Of a DNA stretch of 64,000 nucleotides, positions 26,075 to 34,426 are shown in pieces. The notes under the pieces are model-generated. The model ran no database searches, was not told the DNA's origin, and was given only the letters and a program-made list of their open reading frames with translations. The number at the start of each line of letters is the position of its first letter. Positions within the stretch are counted from its first letter, which is position 1. Made by a program: the position numbers and the translations under genes. The stretch comes from Antarcticibacterium flavum. Lineage in GTDB: Bacteria; Bacteroidota; Bacteroidia; Flavobacteriales; Flavobacteriaceae. The stretch covers positions 3,534,001 through 3,598,000 of the forward strand of contig NZ_CP040812.1 of assembly GCF_006159205.1 (NCBI RefSeq), read 5' to 3'.

Positions 26075-27085
26075 ATGTATCAGTCAAAAATTGCAGGGCT
26101 GGGATCTTATGTCCCTGAAAATGTTGTGACCAACGATGATCTTTCTAAAATAATGGATACCAATGATGCCTGGATCCAGGAAAGGACCGGTATTAAGGAA
26201 CGACGCCATATCAAGAAGGGCGACGGCAATTCTACCGCAATAATGGGAGTGAAAGCCGCAAAAATCGCCCTTGAGCGATCAAAGATCAACAAAGATGATA
26301 TTGACCTTATAATATTTGCCACCCTTAGTCCAGATTATTATTTCCCCGGCTGTGGGGTACAGGTGCAGGAAATGTTGGATATACATACCTGCCCGGCACT
26401 GGATGTGAGGAACCAGTGCAGTGGATTCATATATGCCCTTTCTGTGGGAGATCAATTTATAAAGACAGGGATGTATAAGAACATCCTGGTAATTGGAAGT
26501 GAAAACCATAGTGGAGGATTGGATTTCACCACTCGTGGAAGGTCTGTCTCAGTTATTTTTGGAGATGGCGCGGGTGCGGCTGTTTTAACAAGGAGTGACC
26601 ATAATGGGCAGGGTATCCTTTCCACACACTTACATTCTGAAGGAAAACATGCACTGGAGCTTTCCTTGAAAGGGCCAAGCACTATGCACTGGGTTCCGGA
26701 GATCATTGAAGAGAACCCACAGGGGGATGATATTCCTTATTATCCCTATATGAACGGCCAGTATGTATTCAAACACGCCATCCAGCGATTTTCAGAAGTT
26801 ATACTTGAAGGGCTAAAGGAAAACGGACTGGATTTGGAAGATATCGATATGTTGATCCCACACCAGGCAAATCTCAGGATCTCCCAATTCATTCAGCAAA
26901 AGCTGAAGCTGGGGAACGAGAATGTCTATAATAACATTCAGAAATATGGAAATACAACTGCAGCTTCAATTCCTATCGCTTTGACCGAAGCCTGGGAAGA
27001 GGGAAAAATTAAGGAAGGGGACATAGTAGTTCTTGCCGCTTTTGGCAGTGGCTTTACCTGGGGAAGCGCAGTTATTCGCTGGTAA
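26075..27085 (+). CDS. fabH: 3-oxoacyl-ACP synthase III (KAS III, FabH-like)
   Basis: A 336-residue condensing enzyme that joins an acyl-CoA starter to malonyl-ACP. The active-site Cys lies in LDVRNQCSGFIYAL (C115 from the ATG). The His is in LIPHQANLRISQ and the Asn in KYGNTTAASIP, completing the C-H-N triad. N-terminal blocks are GLGSYVPENVVTNDDL and DAWIQERTGI. The ATG at 26075 is preferred over the TTG two codons earlier. It stands alone, away from other fab genes, so it may serve a special starter unit rather than bulk fatty-acid synthesis; the symbol is family-level. Confidence 0.9.
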   Translation: MYQSKIAGLGSYVPENVVTNDDLSKIMDTNDAWIQERTGIKERRHIKKGDGNSTAIMGVKAAKIALERSKINKDDIDLIIFATLSPDYYFPGCGVQVQEMLDIHTCPALDVRNQCSGFIYALSVGDQFIKTGMYKNILVIGSENHSGGLDFTTRGRSVSVIFGDGAGAAVLTRSDHNGQGILSTHLHSEGKHALELSLKGPSTMHWVPEIIEENPQGDDIPYYPYMNGQYVFKHAIQRFSEVILEGLKENGLDLEDIDMLIPHQANLRISQFIQQKLKLGNENVYNNIQKYGNTTAASIPIALTEAWEEGKIKEGDIVVLAAFGSGFTWGSAVIRW

Positions 27086-27111
27086 TATCTATACACGCTA
27101 AAGCAATAAAA

Positions 27112-27145
27112 AAACCCGCTCCTTAAATAAGGACGCGGGTTTTTC
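27112..27145. terminator. Bidirectional terminator after the KAS III gene
   Basis: A stem of ACCCGC with TCCTTA paired to TAAGGA with GCGGGT (one bulged C), with A-run before and T-run after. It lies between convergent genes. Confidence 0.82.
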
Positions 27146-27188
27146 AGCTACTAACCACATTAACAAAAACTAACTAATCAAATTTATC

Positions 27189-29543
27189 TTAGAAGATCCC
27201 GCCGCCCTGGGCCTCATTGGAATCCCGGTTCTTTCTTTTAAGGGCAGAGTTCTTCCCGCCACCAAACCTGTAGGAAAAGCCAAGGTATACAGTTTGGGTC
27301 TCATTATTAAACCTTCCTTCCTGCGGTATGGGCCTGCCATTATCAAAGCGAAATTCCTGGGTGTTGAATATGTCGTTGAAATTCAAACTTAGGGTTGCTT
27401 TATTGTCCAGCAGGGAATATCTAGCTCCTGCATTCATGAAATACAATGGTTTCATGTCCATTTGGAGATTTTGCGCCGGGCTCCTGTAAAATCCGAATAA
27501 TTGGAATGTGAGCCTCTCAGATGCTTTAAAGCTGTGATTTGTCCTGAAGGTAAAGGCGGTGTTGTCAATCTCAATATATTCAGTCCCCACCAATCCTTTT
27601 TGCTTCTGGCTGTAGACCTCGAAGCTTGAATTAGTACTCCACCAGGTCGTGAATTTATAATTGGCAGAGAGCTCAAGACCGTAGGAGTTGTTATCATCAA
27701 AATTGTCAAACATAAGGATAAGGGAGCCTGGCTCATTAGGATCTTCAAAGATCACCTGGTTAATAAAATCATTGATATTCCTGTAGAAAACTCCTGCAGT
27801 AATACTACCCTTTCCATTGAAATTCCTTGTATAGTTGAATTCCATAGAGTCGGTAAATTGTGGGTCAAGGCTTGGATTACCCATTACAGTAAGGCGGGGA
27901 GTACTAACTTCCCTTATAGGACTTACCTGGCCAAACCCCGGCCTGTCTACCCTGCGGCTGTAACTTAATTGATAGGAATTTTTCTCGTTTGGAGTAAAAT
28001 TCAGGAAACCGCTTGGATAAATATTGAAATATTCATCCTGGAATACTGTAATGTTGTTGAGAATTGCATCTACCGTGAAATTTTCCAGACGCGCACCTAG
28101 TTGATATGACCATTTTTCAAATGTTTGCCCATAGGTGGTATAGAAAGAATAGATATCCCTTAGATACTGGTACTCTGCGTCCTCCAGCCAGGTACTGGTG
28201 GTGGTGAATTTATTATCGGTTTCCAGTAGGCGGGCCTCAGCTCCCATTTCCAGTTTCCCTGTCTCTCCCAGTGGCAGGGTGTAATCCAGGTTGGAGGTGA
28301 GATCCTTGCGGGTTTCTTTTAAATGGTCTCTATAAGATTCAAAATCACCTGTGTTTCCTGTGTAGCTGAAAAATGAATTCTCATCTTCATCAAAATCGTT
28401 GTAATTTACTTCCAGCTGTATCTTATGGTCCTCTTTTTTGAATTTGTGGTCGTAAACGAAGTTATAGCTGGCATTTATATTATCAAAGTTAAGATCAAGG
28501 TTTTGGGTTAAGTTAAGGGATGGATCAGAAAAAATAAGCCTCATCGCACCTCTTGGCCCACCCTCAAAGTGATTTTGATTGGTATAGAAAGAGATGGTAT
28601 TCCTGTCATCGAGGTAGAAATCCATACCTACTTTATAGAACAGGGATTTTCTTTCATTTATTAGATCAAATGCCTGTAGTAGATCTTCCTCGGGAAGGGT
28701 GATCCTTCCCAGGTTGAAACTTTCCCCAAATTGGGTTCCAAGGTTTCCAAAGAAATTCACCTTGCCTTTGCGGTAATTCATATCCAAAGTCCCGTTAAAC
28801 CGCGTATTTTCACCTCTTGTCACCCCGGTATTTAGATTCCCGTTAAAACCTTCGTTCGCATTTTTATGCAGCACAATGTTGATAATACCGCTCATTCCTT
28901 CAGGATTGTACTTGGCAGATGGGTTTGTGATAAGTTCGATACTTTTAATAGAAGTAGAAGGGATTTGTCTTAAAAGCTGTGCCGGGTCCATATTGGTGGG
29001 TTTACCATCTACGAGCACGCGTACATTACTATTCCCACGCAAGGAAATGTTACCATCCTGGTCTACATTCACAGAGGGGACATTGTTCATGATCTCTGCA
29101 GCCGTAGCTCCGGTGGTAGTAAGGTCTTTACCAACATTAATAACTTTACGGTCAATGCGTTGCTCAATGGTGGAACGCTCTGCCACCACCATAACGTCAT
29201 CCAGCGCTGCAATTTCGGGTTCAAGGGCTATTTGGCCTACATCTACAGTGCTGTTGCTCCTGCTTATGGAAATTTCCCTGCTAAAGGTTTTATAACCTAT
29301 GAACTGCACCTGGAAGATATAATCTCCCGCCTCAATTTTATCAATGACAAAGGTCCCGTCATCATTGGAAGTGTTCCCGGAAACCAGGTTTCCATCTATA
29401 TCATTGATTATAATAGTAGCATAGGGGATAGGTTCTTTCAATTCCTTATCAATAATATTCCCTGAAATTCTCCCAATGGGCTCGCCGGCAGCGTAACTTA
29501 TTGCTGCCGTAAGTAAACTGATGATGATTAATAACTGTTTCAT
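27189..29543 (-). CDS. TonB-receptor-like outer-membrane beta-barrel protein
   Basis: A 784-residue outer-membrane protein. A signal peptide (about 1-18) is followed by a carboxypeptidase-regulatory-like domain (ISGNIIDKELKEPIPYATI, about 25-110), a plug-like domain with TTGATAAEIMNNVPSVNVDQDGN and VLVDGKPTN, and a large beta-barrel typical of the Bacteroidota 'outer membrane beta-barrel family'. The barrel C-terminus ends in aromatic-alternating strands (YLGFSYRFGGG) plus a short tail. Such proteins import or sense large or chelated substrates, but no TonB box or SusD partner is evident. It is monocistronic. Confidence 0.9.
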   Translation of the reverse strand: MKQLLIIISLLTAAISYAAGEPIGRISGNIIDKELKEPIPYATIIINDIDGNLVSGNTSNDDGTFVIDKIEAGDYIFQVQFIGYKTFSREISISRSNSTVDVGQIALEPEIAALDDVMVVAERSTIEQRIDRKVINVGKDLTTTGATAAEIMNNVPSVNVDQDGNISLRGNSNVRVLVDGKPTNMDPAQLLRQIPSTSIKSIELITNPSAKYNPEGMSGIINIVLHKNANEGFNGNLNTGVTRGENTRFNGTLDMNYRKGKVNFFGNLGTQFGESFNLGRITLPEEDLLQAFDLINERKSLFYKVGMDFYLDDRNTISFYTNQNHFEGGPRGAMRLIFSDPSLNLTQNLDLNFDNINASYNFVYDHKFKKEDHKIQLEVNYNDFDEDENSFFSYTGNTGDFESYRDHLKETRKDLTSNLDYTLPLGETGKLEMGAEARLLETDNKFTTTSTWLEDAEYQYLRDIYSFYTTYGQTFEKWSYQLGARLENFTVDAILNNITVFQDEYFNIYPSGFLNFTPNEKNSYQLSYSRRVDRPGFGQVSPIREVSTPRLTVMGNPSLDPQFTDSMEFNYTRNFNGKGSITAGVFYRNINDFINQVIFEDPNEPGSLILMFDNFDDNNSYGLELSANYKFTTWWSTNSSFEVYSQKQKGLVGTEYIEIDNTAFTFRTNHSFKASERLTFQLFGFYRSPAQNLQMDMKPLYFMNAGARYSLLDNKATLSLNFNDIFNTQEFRFDNGRPIPQEGRFNNETQTVYLGFSYRFGGGKNSALKRKNRDSNEAQGGGIF

Positions 29544-30052
29544 TTTGATGATTGATTTTTTGCTAAATGCGATTAGTGTGTTTAAAATAATACTTGGTTA
29601 TGCATACTAAAAAGACAGCGTTTTGATGAAAATCCTGCCTTTTATAATTAAAGACTGCTGAAAACTTGAGTTGTTACAAAAACCTTCAATTTTCTTTTTC
29701 TTCTTCCGGAAGTATCACAATTAGCTGAATATCAATTTTAATGGCATTAGCCGCTACTATGCAATACCTAATTAAAATTTACAAGCCTTTCAGAAATACT
29801 TCTATTATAAAGACGCCTTAAAAACAGAAATGTTACAGCAAAATGAAAAAACTTTTTCTTTTCTTCCGGGGAAATAGAAAAGCTAATGGTAACCAGCAGG
29901 GGGAAAGGAGGATATGGGAAAAAGAAAGTCCACGCTATTTCTGGCGTGGACTCCTTTTAAGAGGTTCAGGAATAAATATTCACCATCAAAAATATTCTCC
30001 CCTTGCTCTAAGAATGGCCGGCATTCACTTTAGAGACCTACATAAAAATAAA
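29544..30052. other. Intergenic region upstream of the CoA-binding gene
   Basis: About 500 bases without a gene I can support. An open frame here is continuous with the CoA-binding gene, but it encodes low-quality basic sequence and is interrupted by that gene's promoter. It must contain the promoter of the minus-strand barrel gene. A strong hairpin lies at 29927-29952. Confidence 0.55.
29914..29952 (-). terminator. Hairpin, probable minus-strand terminator
   Basis: The stem AGTCCACGC / GCGTGGACT plus a G-T pair encloses a 6-base loop. In the minus direction it is followed by TTCTTTTT. The only minus-strand gene that could use it is the symporter ending at 30425, whose transcript would then run antisense through the CoA-binding gene. 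Confidence 0.55.
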
Positions 30053-30083
30053 TTGTTACACTTCCCGGGAAACCCTAACTTTG
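30053..30083 (+). promoter_or_regulatory. Bacteroidota-type promoter of the CoA-binding gene
   Basis: TTG at 30053-30055, a 20-base spacer and TAACTTTG at 30076-30083 give a full consensus match. The first ATG downstream in the correct frame is 30143. Confidence 0.68.
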
Positions 30084-30142
30084 AAATTAGAACATTTATT
30101 TCCCTGAGGTTTTGCCAGGGATGTGAAATAAAAAGTTGCAAT

Positions 30143-30505
30143 ATGGAAAAGAAAACTTTGGTTTTGGGGGCGTCCCTAAAACCTTCAAGATATTCGAATA
30201 TCGCTATAAAAAGGCTGGTTTCGTATGGCCATCCTGTAGCAGCTGTAGGCCTAAGAAGGGGAGAGGTTGCAGGAGTGGCAATTACCAATGAGATGGAGCC
30301 TTTTCAGGACGTTGATACCGTTACTCTCTACCTCAATCCACAAAGACAGCAGGAGTATTATGATTATATACTTTCCCTGCAGCCCGATAGGGTGATCTTT
30401 AATCCAGGTACAGAAAATCCGGAATTATACACCCTCCTTAGAGAGAACAACATCGAGATCGAGGTCGCCTGCACGCTGGTCATGCTTTCTACGAATCAAT
30501 ACTAG
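30143..30505 (+). CDS. Small CoA-binding domain protein
   Basis: A 120-residue single-domain Rossmann protein of the CoA-binding (CoA_binding_2) group, known also as YccU-like. Marks are the N-terminal strand and loop KTLVLGASLKPSRYSNIAI, HPVAAVGLRRGEV, DVDTVTLYLNP and DRVIFNPGTENPEL. It probably binds CoA or a nucleotide; the physiological role is unknown. The start at 30143 is chosen because a consensus promoter ends at 30083, within the 100-codon upstream extension. Its last 81 bases overlap, tail to tail, the 3' end of the symporter gene. Confidence 0.88.
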   Translation: MEKKTLVLGASLKPSRYSNIAIKRLVSYGHPVAAVGLRRGEVAGVAITNEMEPFQDVDTVTLYLNPQRQQEYYDYILSLQPDRVIFNPGTENPELYTLLRENNIEIEVACTLVMLSTNQY

Positions 30506-31921
30506 CCCGGTAAAGGTTATAAGCGCGTTAAGGATAAGGATAAAGAAACCAAATTCAAAACCAAACCACTGCAGGCTATTAATGCTTATGAGGTAAGAAA
30601 GCACCGGGGACGCCATCGCGATCCAGGGAACCCATTTATCCTTTATTTGCCATTTAGTAAAAAGGCCGAATGAATATAATGCAAGGAGAGGGCCATAGGT
30701 GTAGCCTGCAAACTCAAAAAGTTTATTGATCACGCTTTTGTCTTCAATTGCATATTTAAAGACCAGCATTACGAGGATAAGCAAGAGGGAGATGCCAACG
30801 TGAATTTGTTTCCTTATTCGCACCTGCTCCTTTTGATCATATTTCTTTTCAATTTCCAGAATATCAATACTAAAAGAGGTAGTTAGAGCAGTAAGGGCAC
30901 TGTCTGCACTGGAATATGCAGCGGCGATAAGGCCAAGTATAAACAATACCGCCACGGCCATTCCCAGGTCCCCGCTTGTCGCAATTGCCGGGAAGAGATC
31001 ATCTTTTTGGGCTGTGATGCCGGCAACTTCAGCATAATCAGTTAGCAATAAACCAAGTGCGAGGAACATAAAATTGGCAATGGTAAGGATAATGGTAAAC
31101 CAGAACATATTTTTTTGAGCGTCTCCCAGGTTCCTGCAGGTTAGGTTCTTTTGCATCATATCCTGGTCCAGTCCGGTCATGACAATAGCAATAAAGGCCC
31201 CGGAGATAAACTGCTTGAAAAAATAATCCCTGCTTTTCCAGTCATCGAAAAAGAACATTTTGGACATATCACTATCGGCAATATAGCCCATAATATTAGT
31301 GGCAGAGATCCCCAGATCATTAGAAATATAAATTGTTGTGGCCCCAAGGGCAACCAGCATGAAGAGGGTTTGCAGGGTGTCTGTCCATACAATGGTGTTA
31401 ATTCCGCTTTTAAAGGTATAAAGCCAAATAAGAAGGATGGTAAGTGTAACAGTAATATAAAATGGCACTCCCATGGCATCAAAGATGATAAGCTGCAGCA
31501 CATTGGCCACCAGGAAAAGCCTGAAACTCGATCCCACTACCCGGGACAGCAGGAAAAACGAAGCTCCTGTCTTATATGAGGAGTTGCCAAACCTGGTATC
31601 GAGATAAGTATAGATGGAAGTAAGGTTAAGCCGGTAATAGAGCGGTAGCAATACCTGGCCTATGACCGCGTAACCAACCGTATAGCCAAGCACAACCTGG
31701 AAATAGCTAAAGCCCTGCTCGGCTACTGTTCCCGGAATAGATATAAAGGTAATCCCGCTTAAGGAGGCGCCTATCATCCCAAAAGCTACCAGGTACCAGG
31801 GAGATTGCCGGTTTGCCTTAAAGAATTCCTCATTGGAACCGCCCCTGTTCGTCAAAATGGAAATAAGGATCAATACGCCGAAGTAGCCTGCAATAAGCAG
31901 TAGTATTTGGTAAGGCTGCAT
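30425..31921 (-). CDS. Sodium:solute symporter (SSS family)
   Basis: A 498-residue membrane transporter with about 13 hydrophobic helices, driving solute uptake with sodium. SSS blocks include EEFFKANRQSPWYLVAFGMI near the N-terminus, GASLSGITFISIPG, the signature region GLDQDMMQKNLTCRN and LIAAAYSSADSALTALTTSF, whose Ser/Thr residues belong to the Na+ site. It is of the type common in Bacteroidota; the substrate is not predictable. The C-terminal tail is soluble. Its final 81 bases are antisense to the end of the CoA-binding gene. Confidence 0.92.
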   Translation of the reverse strand: MQPYQILLLIAGYFGVLILISILTNRGGSNEEFFKANRQSPWYLVAFGMIGASLSGITFISIPGTVAEQGFSYFQVVLGYTVGYAVIGQVLLPLYYRLNLTSIYTYLDTRFGNSSYKTGASFFLLSRVVGSSFRLFLVANVLQLIIFDAMGVPFYITVTLTILLIWLYTFKSGINTIVWTDTLQTLFMLVALGATTIYISNDLGISATNIMGYIADSDMSKMFFFDDWKSRDYFFKQFISGAFIAIVMTGLDQDMMQKNLTCRNLGDAQKNMFWFTIILTIANFMFLALGLLLTDYAEVAGITAQKDDLFPAIATSGDLGMAVAVLFILGLIAAAYSSADSALTALTTSFSIDILEIEKKYDQKEQVRIRKQIHVGISLLLILVMLVFKYAIEDKSVINKLFEFAGYTYGPLLALYSFGLFTKWQIKDKWVPWIAMASPVLSYLISINSLQWFGFEFGFFILILNALITFTGLVLIRRKHDQRAGDLDLDVVLSKEGV

Positions 31922-32004
31922 AAAATAATGTCTAGATGGGGACGAAATTACAAATTAACCATAAACTTCATGGTTCTACAGCCCAAATCATTTCTCAAAA
32001 TATG

Positions 32005-32012
32005 TAATTTTG
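32005..32012 (+). promoter_or_regulatory. Putative -7 box of recR
   Basis: TAATTTTG matches TAnnTTTG and ends only 4 bases before the ATG at 32017. If used, the mRNA would have almost no leader. No clear TTG -33 element is present. Confidence 0.45.
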
Positions 32013-32016
32013 CGGT

Positions 32017-32633
32017 ATGGATTTTTCTTCTAAATTACTTGAACAGGCTGTTGCAGAGATGTCCCAGTTACCGGGAGTGGGAAAACGCACTGCCCTTAGA
32101 CTTGTATTACACCTGCTTAAACAACCTGAATTGCAAACCACCCAGCTCGCAGAAGCCCTTACTAAATTACGTACGGAGATAAAACTGTGCAGGAACTGCC
32201 ATAATATAAGCGATACAGAGGTTTGTGATATATGTTCCAATCCCAACAGGATAAGAGAGATCATTTGTGTGGTAGAGGATATACGTGATGTAATGGCTAT
32301 AGAAAACACTTCCCAATACCGGGGTTATACCATGTACTTGGAGGTAAAATAAGTCCCATGGATGGCATTGGGCCATCACAGCTTAATATAAGGTCCCTGG
32401 TTGAGAAGGTAAAACAGGGGGAAGTAGAGGAGATCATCTTTGCATTAAGCAGTACCCTGGAAGGGGATACTACCAATTTCTATATCTTCCGGCAACTGGA
32501 GGGAACAAAGGTAAAAACCTCGACCATTGCCCGTGGAATTTCGGTTGGCGATGAACTTGAATATGCAGATGAGGTTACCCTGGGTAGAAGTATTACCAAT
32601 CGTGTTCCCTTTGAAAGTTCTTTAAAGAGCTAG
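32017..32633 (+). pseudogene. recR: Recombination protein RecR, frameshifted
   Basis: RecR works with RecO (and RecF) to load RecA on gapped DNA. The first frame (32017-32352) encodes the helix-hairpin-helix region with [17 protein letters not shown], the C4 zinc finger [16 protein letters not shown] and the start of the Toprim domain ([19 protein letters not shown]). The second frame (from about 32326 to 32633) resumes with the family block [17 protein letters not shown] and ends FESSLKS. The junction CCGGGGTTATAC at 32319-32330 is one base short; a fifth G, or any base there, restores a normal protein of about 205 residues. It could be a sequencing error or a true loss. Confidence 0.9.
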
Positions 32634-32870
32634 ATTGGATGGAGAACATACTGTACGAAATGGGTGGGAAATAATTACCAATTCATTAGAATATGGCTTA
32701 TTTCTTTAATTTGCGATGCTTAAATCGTAATTTTACCTACATTCTAATCAATTCCATAGAGGGTAGTTTCTATAACAGGAACTTTTTTTATTGAATTTTT
32801 AATACTAATGAAGCGTTATTTTAACTAATTTCGCAAATATAATTCTTGAAAACATCTTTGAAATAATAAT
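32634..32870. other. Intergenic region between recR and the E2 gene
   Basis: 237 bases, AT-rich, presumably holding the promoter of the E2 gene. TAATTTCG at 32826-32833 resembles a -7 box. No gene or strong hairpin is seen. Confidence 0.4.
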
Positions 32871-34184
32871 ATGGCAAAGTTTGAACTAAAATTGCCCAAA
32901 ATGGGTGAAAGTGTTGCAGAGGCAACTATTACAACCTGGTTAAAAGAAGTAGGCGATACCATTGAGGCAGATGAGGCAGTACTGGAAATTGCTACAGATA
33001 AGGTAGATAGTGAAGTTCCCAGTGAGGTCGATGGAAAATTGATCGAAAAACTTTTTGAACCCGATGATGTGGTGCAGGTAGGGCAAACCATAGCCATTAT
33101 TGAGACTGAAGGTGATGAAGCCGGTGATGATACAGCAGCAACAGAAGATGCAGCACCTATGGTGAAAGAAGTTGAGGAAACCGTTACCTCTGCAACAGAA
33201 GCCGTCTCTGGTTCAACTGAGGATTTCTCAGGATCTGATAGATTTTACTCACCTCTGGTTAAGAACATTGCCAAGAAAGAAGGTATTTCCTTAGAGGAGC
33301 TGGAGCAGCTGGAAGGAAGCGGAAAAGACGGCAGGGTGACCAAAAATGATATCCTTTCATATGTAGAGAATCGTGGTGATGCTCCTAAAAAGGCAGCTTC
33401 AAAAGGTGAAAGCATAGATACCGAAAAGCTTGAGCCTGTGGTGAAAAAGCAACCGGCTGCTGTAAGTGTGAACGGGGAAGATGAGATAATTGAAATGAGC
33501 CGAATGGGTAAAATGATCGCACACCACATGGTGGAGAGCGCACAAACATCTGCCCACGTACAGTCATTTATTGAAGTTGACGTAACCAATATTTGGAACT
33601 GGAGGAATAAGCATAAAGACTCCTTTGCAAAACGTGAAGGAGAGAAACTCACCTTTACTCCAATCTTTATGGAGGCGGTTGCAAAAGCTATTAAAGATTT
33701 CCCACTTATTAATATATCTGTGAGTGGTGATAAGATCATAAAAAGAAAGAATATCAACCTTGGAATGGCAGCCGCCCTTCCTGATGGTAACCTTATAGTG
33801 CCTGTAATTAAGAATGCAGACAGGCTTAACCTGGTAGGTCTTGCCAGGGAAGTAAATGACCTTGCAAACCGCGCAAGACAGAATAAATTAAAACCAGATG
33901 ATATCCAGGGCGGTACCTATACCGTCACCAATGTAGGAACTTTTGGAAGTGTTATGGGTACTCCAATCATCAACCAGCCCCAGGTAGCAATTCTTGCTTT
34001 GGGTGCAATAAGGAAGGTGCCGGCGGTAATCGAAACCCCGGAGGGTGATTTTATAGGCATACGCCACAAGATGTTCCTTTCCCACAGCTACGACCACCGC
34101 GTAGTAAATGGTGCCCTTGGAGGACAATTCGTCCAGAGAGTAGCACAATACCTGGAAGATTTTGATGTGAACAGGACCGTTTAG
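32871..34184 (+). CDS. 2-oxo acid dehydrogenase dihydrolipoyl acyltransferase (E2)
   Basis: A 437-residue E2 subunit. An N-terminal lipoyl domain (about 1-80) has the lipoylated Lys in EIATDKVDSEVPSE. An acidic linker follows, then a peripheral-subunit-binding domain (SPLVKNIAKKEGISLEEL to GRVTKNDIL), a second linker, and the catalytic acyltransferase domain with GTFGSVMGTP and the active-site HSYDHRVVNGALGG. The single lipoyl domain and the start KFELKLPKMGESVAEAT point to a branched-chain 2-oxo acid dehydrogenase rather than pyruvate dehydrogenase. No E1 or E3 gene is adjacent, so the exact complex is inferred. Confidence 0.92.
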   Translation: MAKFELKLPKMGESVAEATITTWLKEVGDTIEADEAVLEIATDKVDSEVPSEVDGKLIEKLFEPDDVVQVGQTIAIIETEGDEAGDDTAATEDAAPMVKEVEETVTSATEAVSGSTEDFSGSDRFYSPLVKNIAKKEGISLEELEQLEGSGKDGRVTKNDILSYVENRGDAPKKAASKGESIDTEKLEPVVKKQPAAVSVNGEDEIIEMSRMGKMIAHHMVESAQTSAHVQSFIEVDVTNIWNWRNKHKDSFAKREGEKLTFTPIFMEAVAKAIKDFPLINISVSGDKIIKRKNINLGMAAALPDGNLIVPVIKNADRLNLVGLAREVNDLANRARQNKLKPDDIQGGTYTVTNVGTFGSVMGTPIINQPQVAILALGAIRKVPAVIETPEGDFIGIRHKMFLSHSYDHRVVNGALGGQFVQRVAQYLEDFDVNRTV

Positions 34185-34204
34185 AAGAAAATATATTTCT
34201 ATTA

Positions 34205-34237
34205 AAAACCCGGATTGCGTCGCGATCCGGGTTTTTT
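34205..34237 (+). terminator. Terminator of the E2 gene
   Basis: The stem AAACCCGGAT / ATCCGGGTTT encloses TGCGTCGCG and is followed by seven T. Confidence 0.9.
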
Positions 34238-34240
34238 TGT

Positions 34241-34355
34241 ACAAGAAACAAGAAACAAGAAACAAGAAACAAGAAACAAGAAACAAGAAACAAGAGCCAA
34301 GAAACAAAAGTTAAGAAACAAGAAAAAGGAGAAGAGAGCAGAGAGAAGAGATGGG
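34241..34355. repeat. Heptamer array (ACAAGAA)n and variants
   Basis: Seven or more near-perfect ACAAGAA units are followed by diverged heptamers that keep the 7-bp phase (CCAAGAA, ACAAAAG, TTAAGAA, then AAGAGAG, CAGAGAG, AAGAGAT). The plus strand is nearly all purine plus C. No coding sequence is supported; open frames here encode repetitive Lys/Gln/Asn peptides or their antisense. Confidence 0.9.
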
Positions 34356-34410
34356 ATGCGTGGAATAGGAGACGCTGAACACCCAACTCTATTAGATCTT
34401 GAAACGCGTT
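34351..34410 (+). repeat. Left half of a composite REP-like repeat, interrupted by IS110
   Basis: The stretch from GGGATGCG to GATCTTGAAACGCGTT aligns with 36130-36185, which reads on uninterrupted. Here it stops at about 34410, where the IS110 element begins. The right half resumes at about 35961 (TCAGGATGACG). Confidence 0.8.
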
Positions 34411-34426
34411 ACCATTGACGTATTTT

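Noticed and set aside
29843..30142. 100-codon N-terminal extension of the CoA-binding protein
   Set aside because: The extension contains the consensus promoter at 30053-30083 and does not resemble the family, which is a single domain of about 120 residues.
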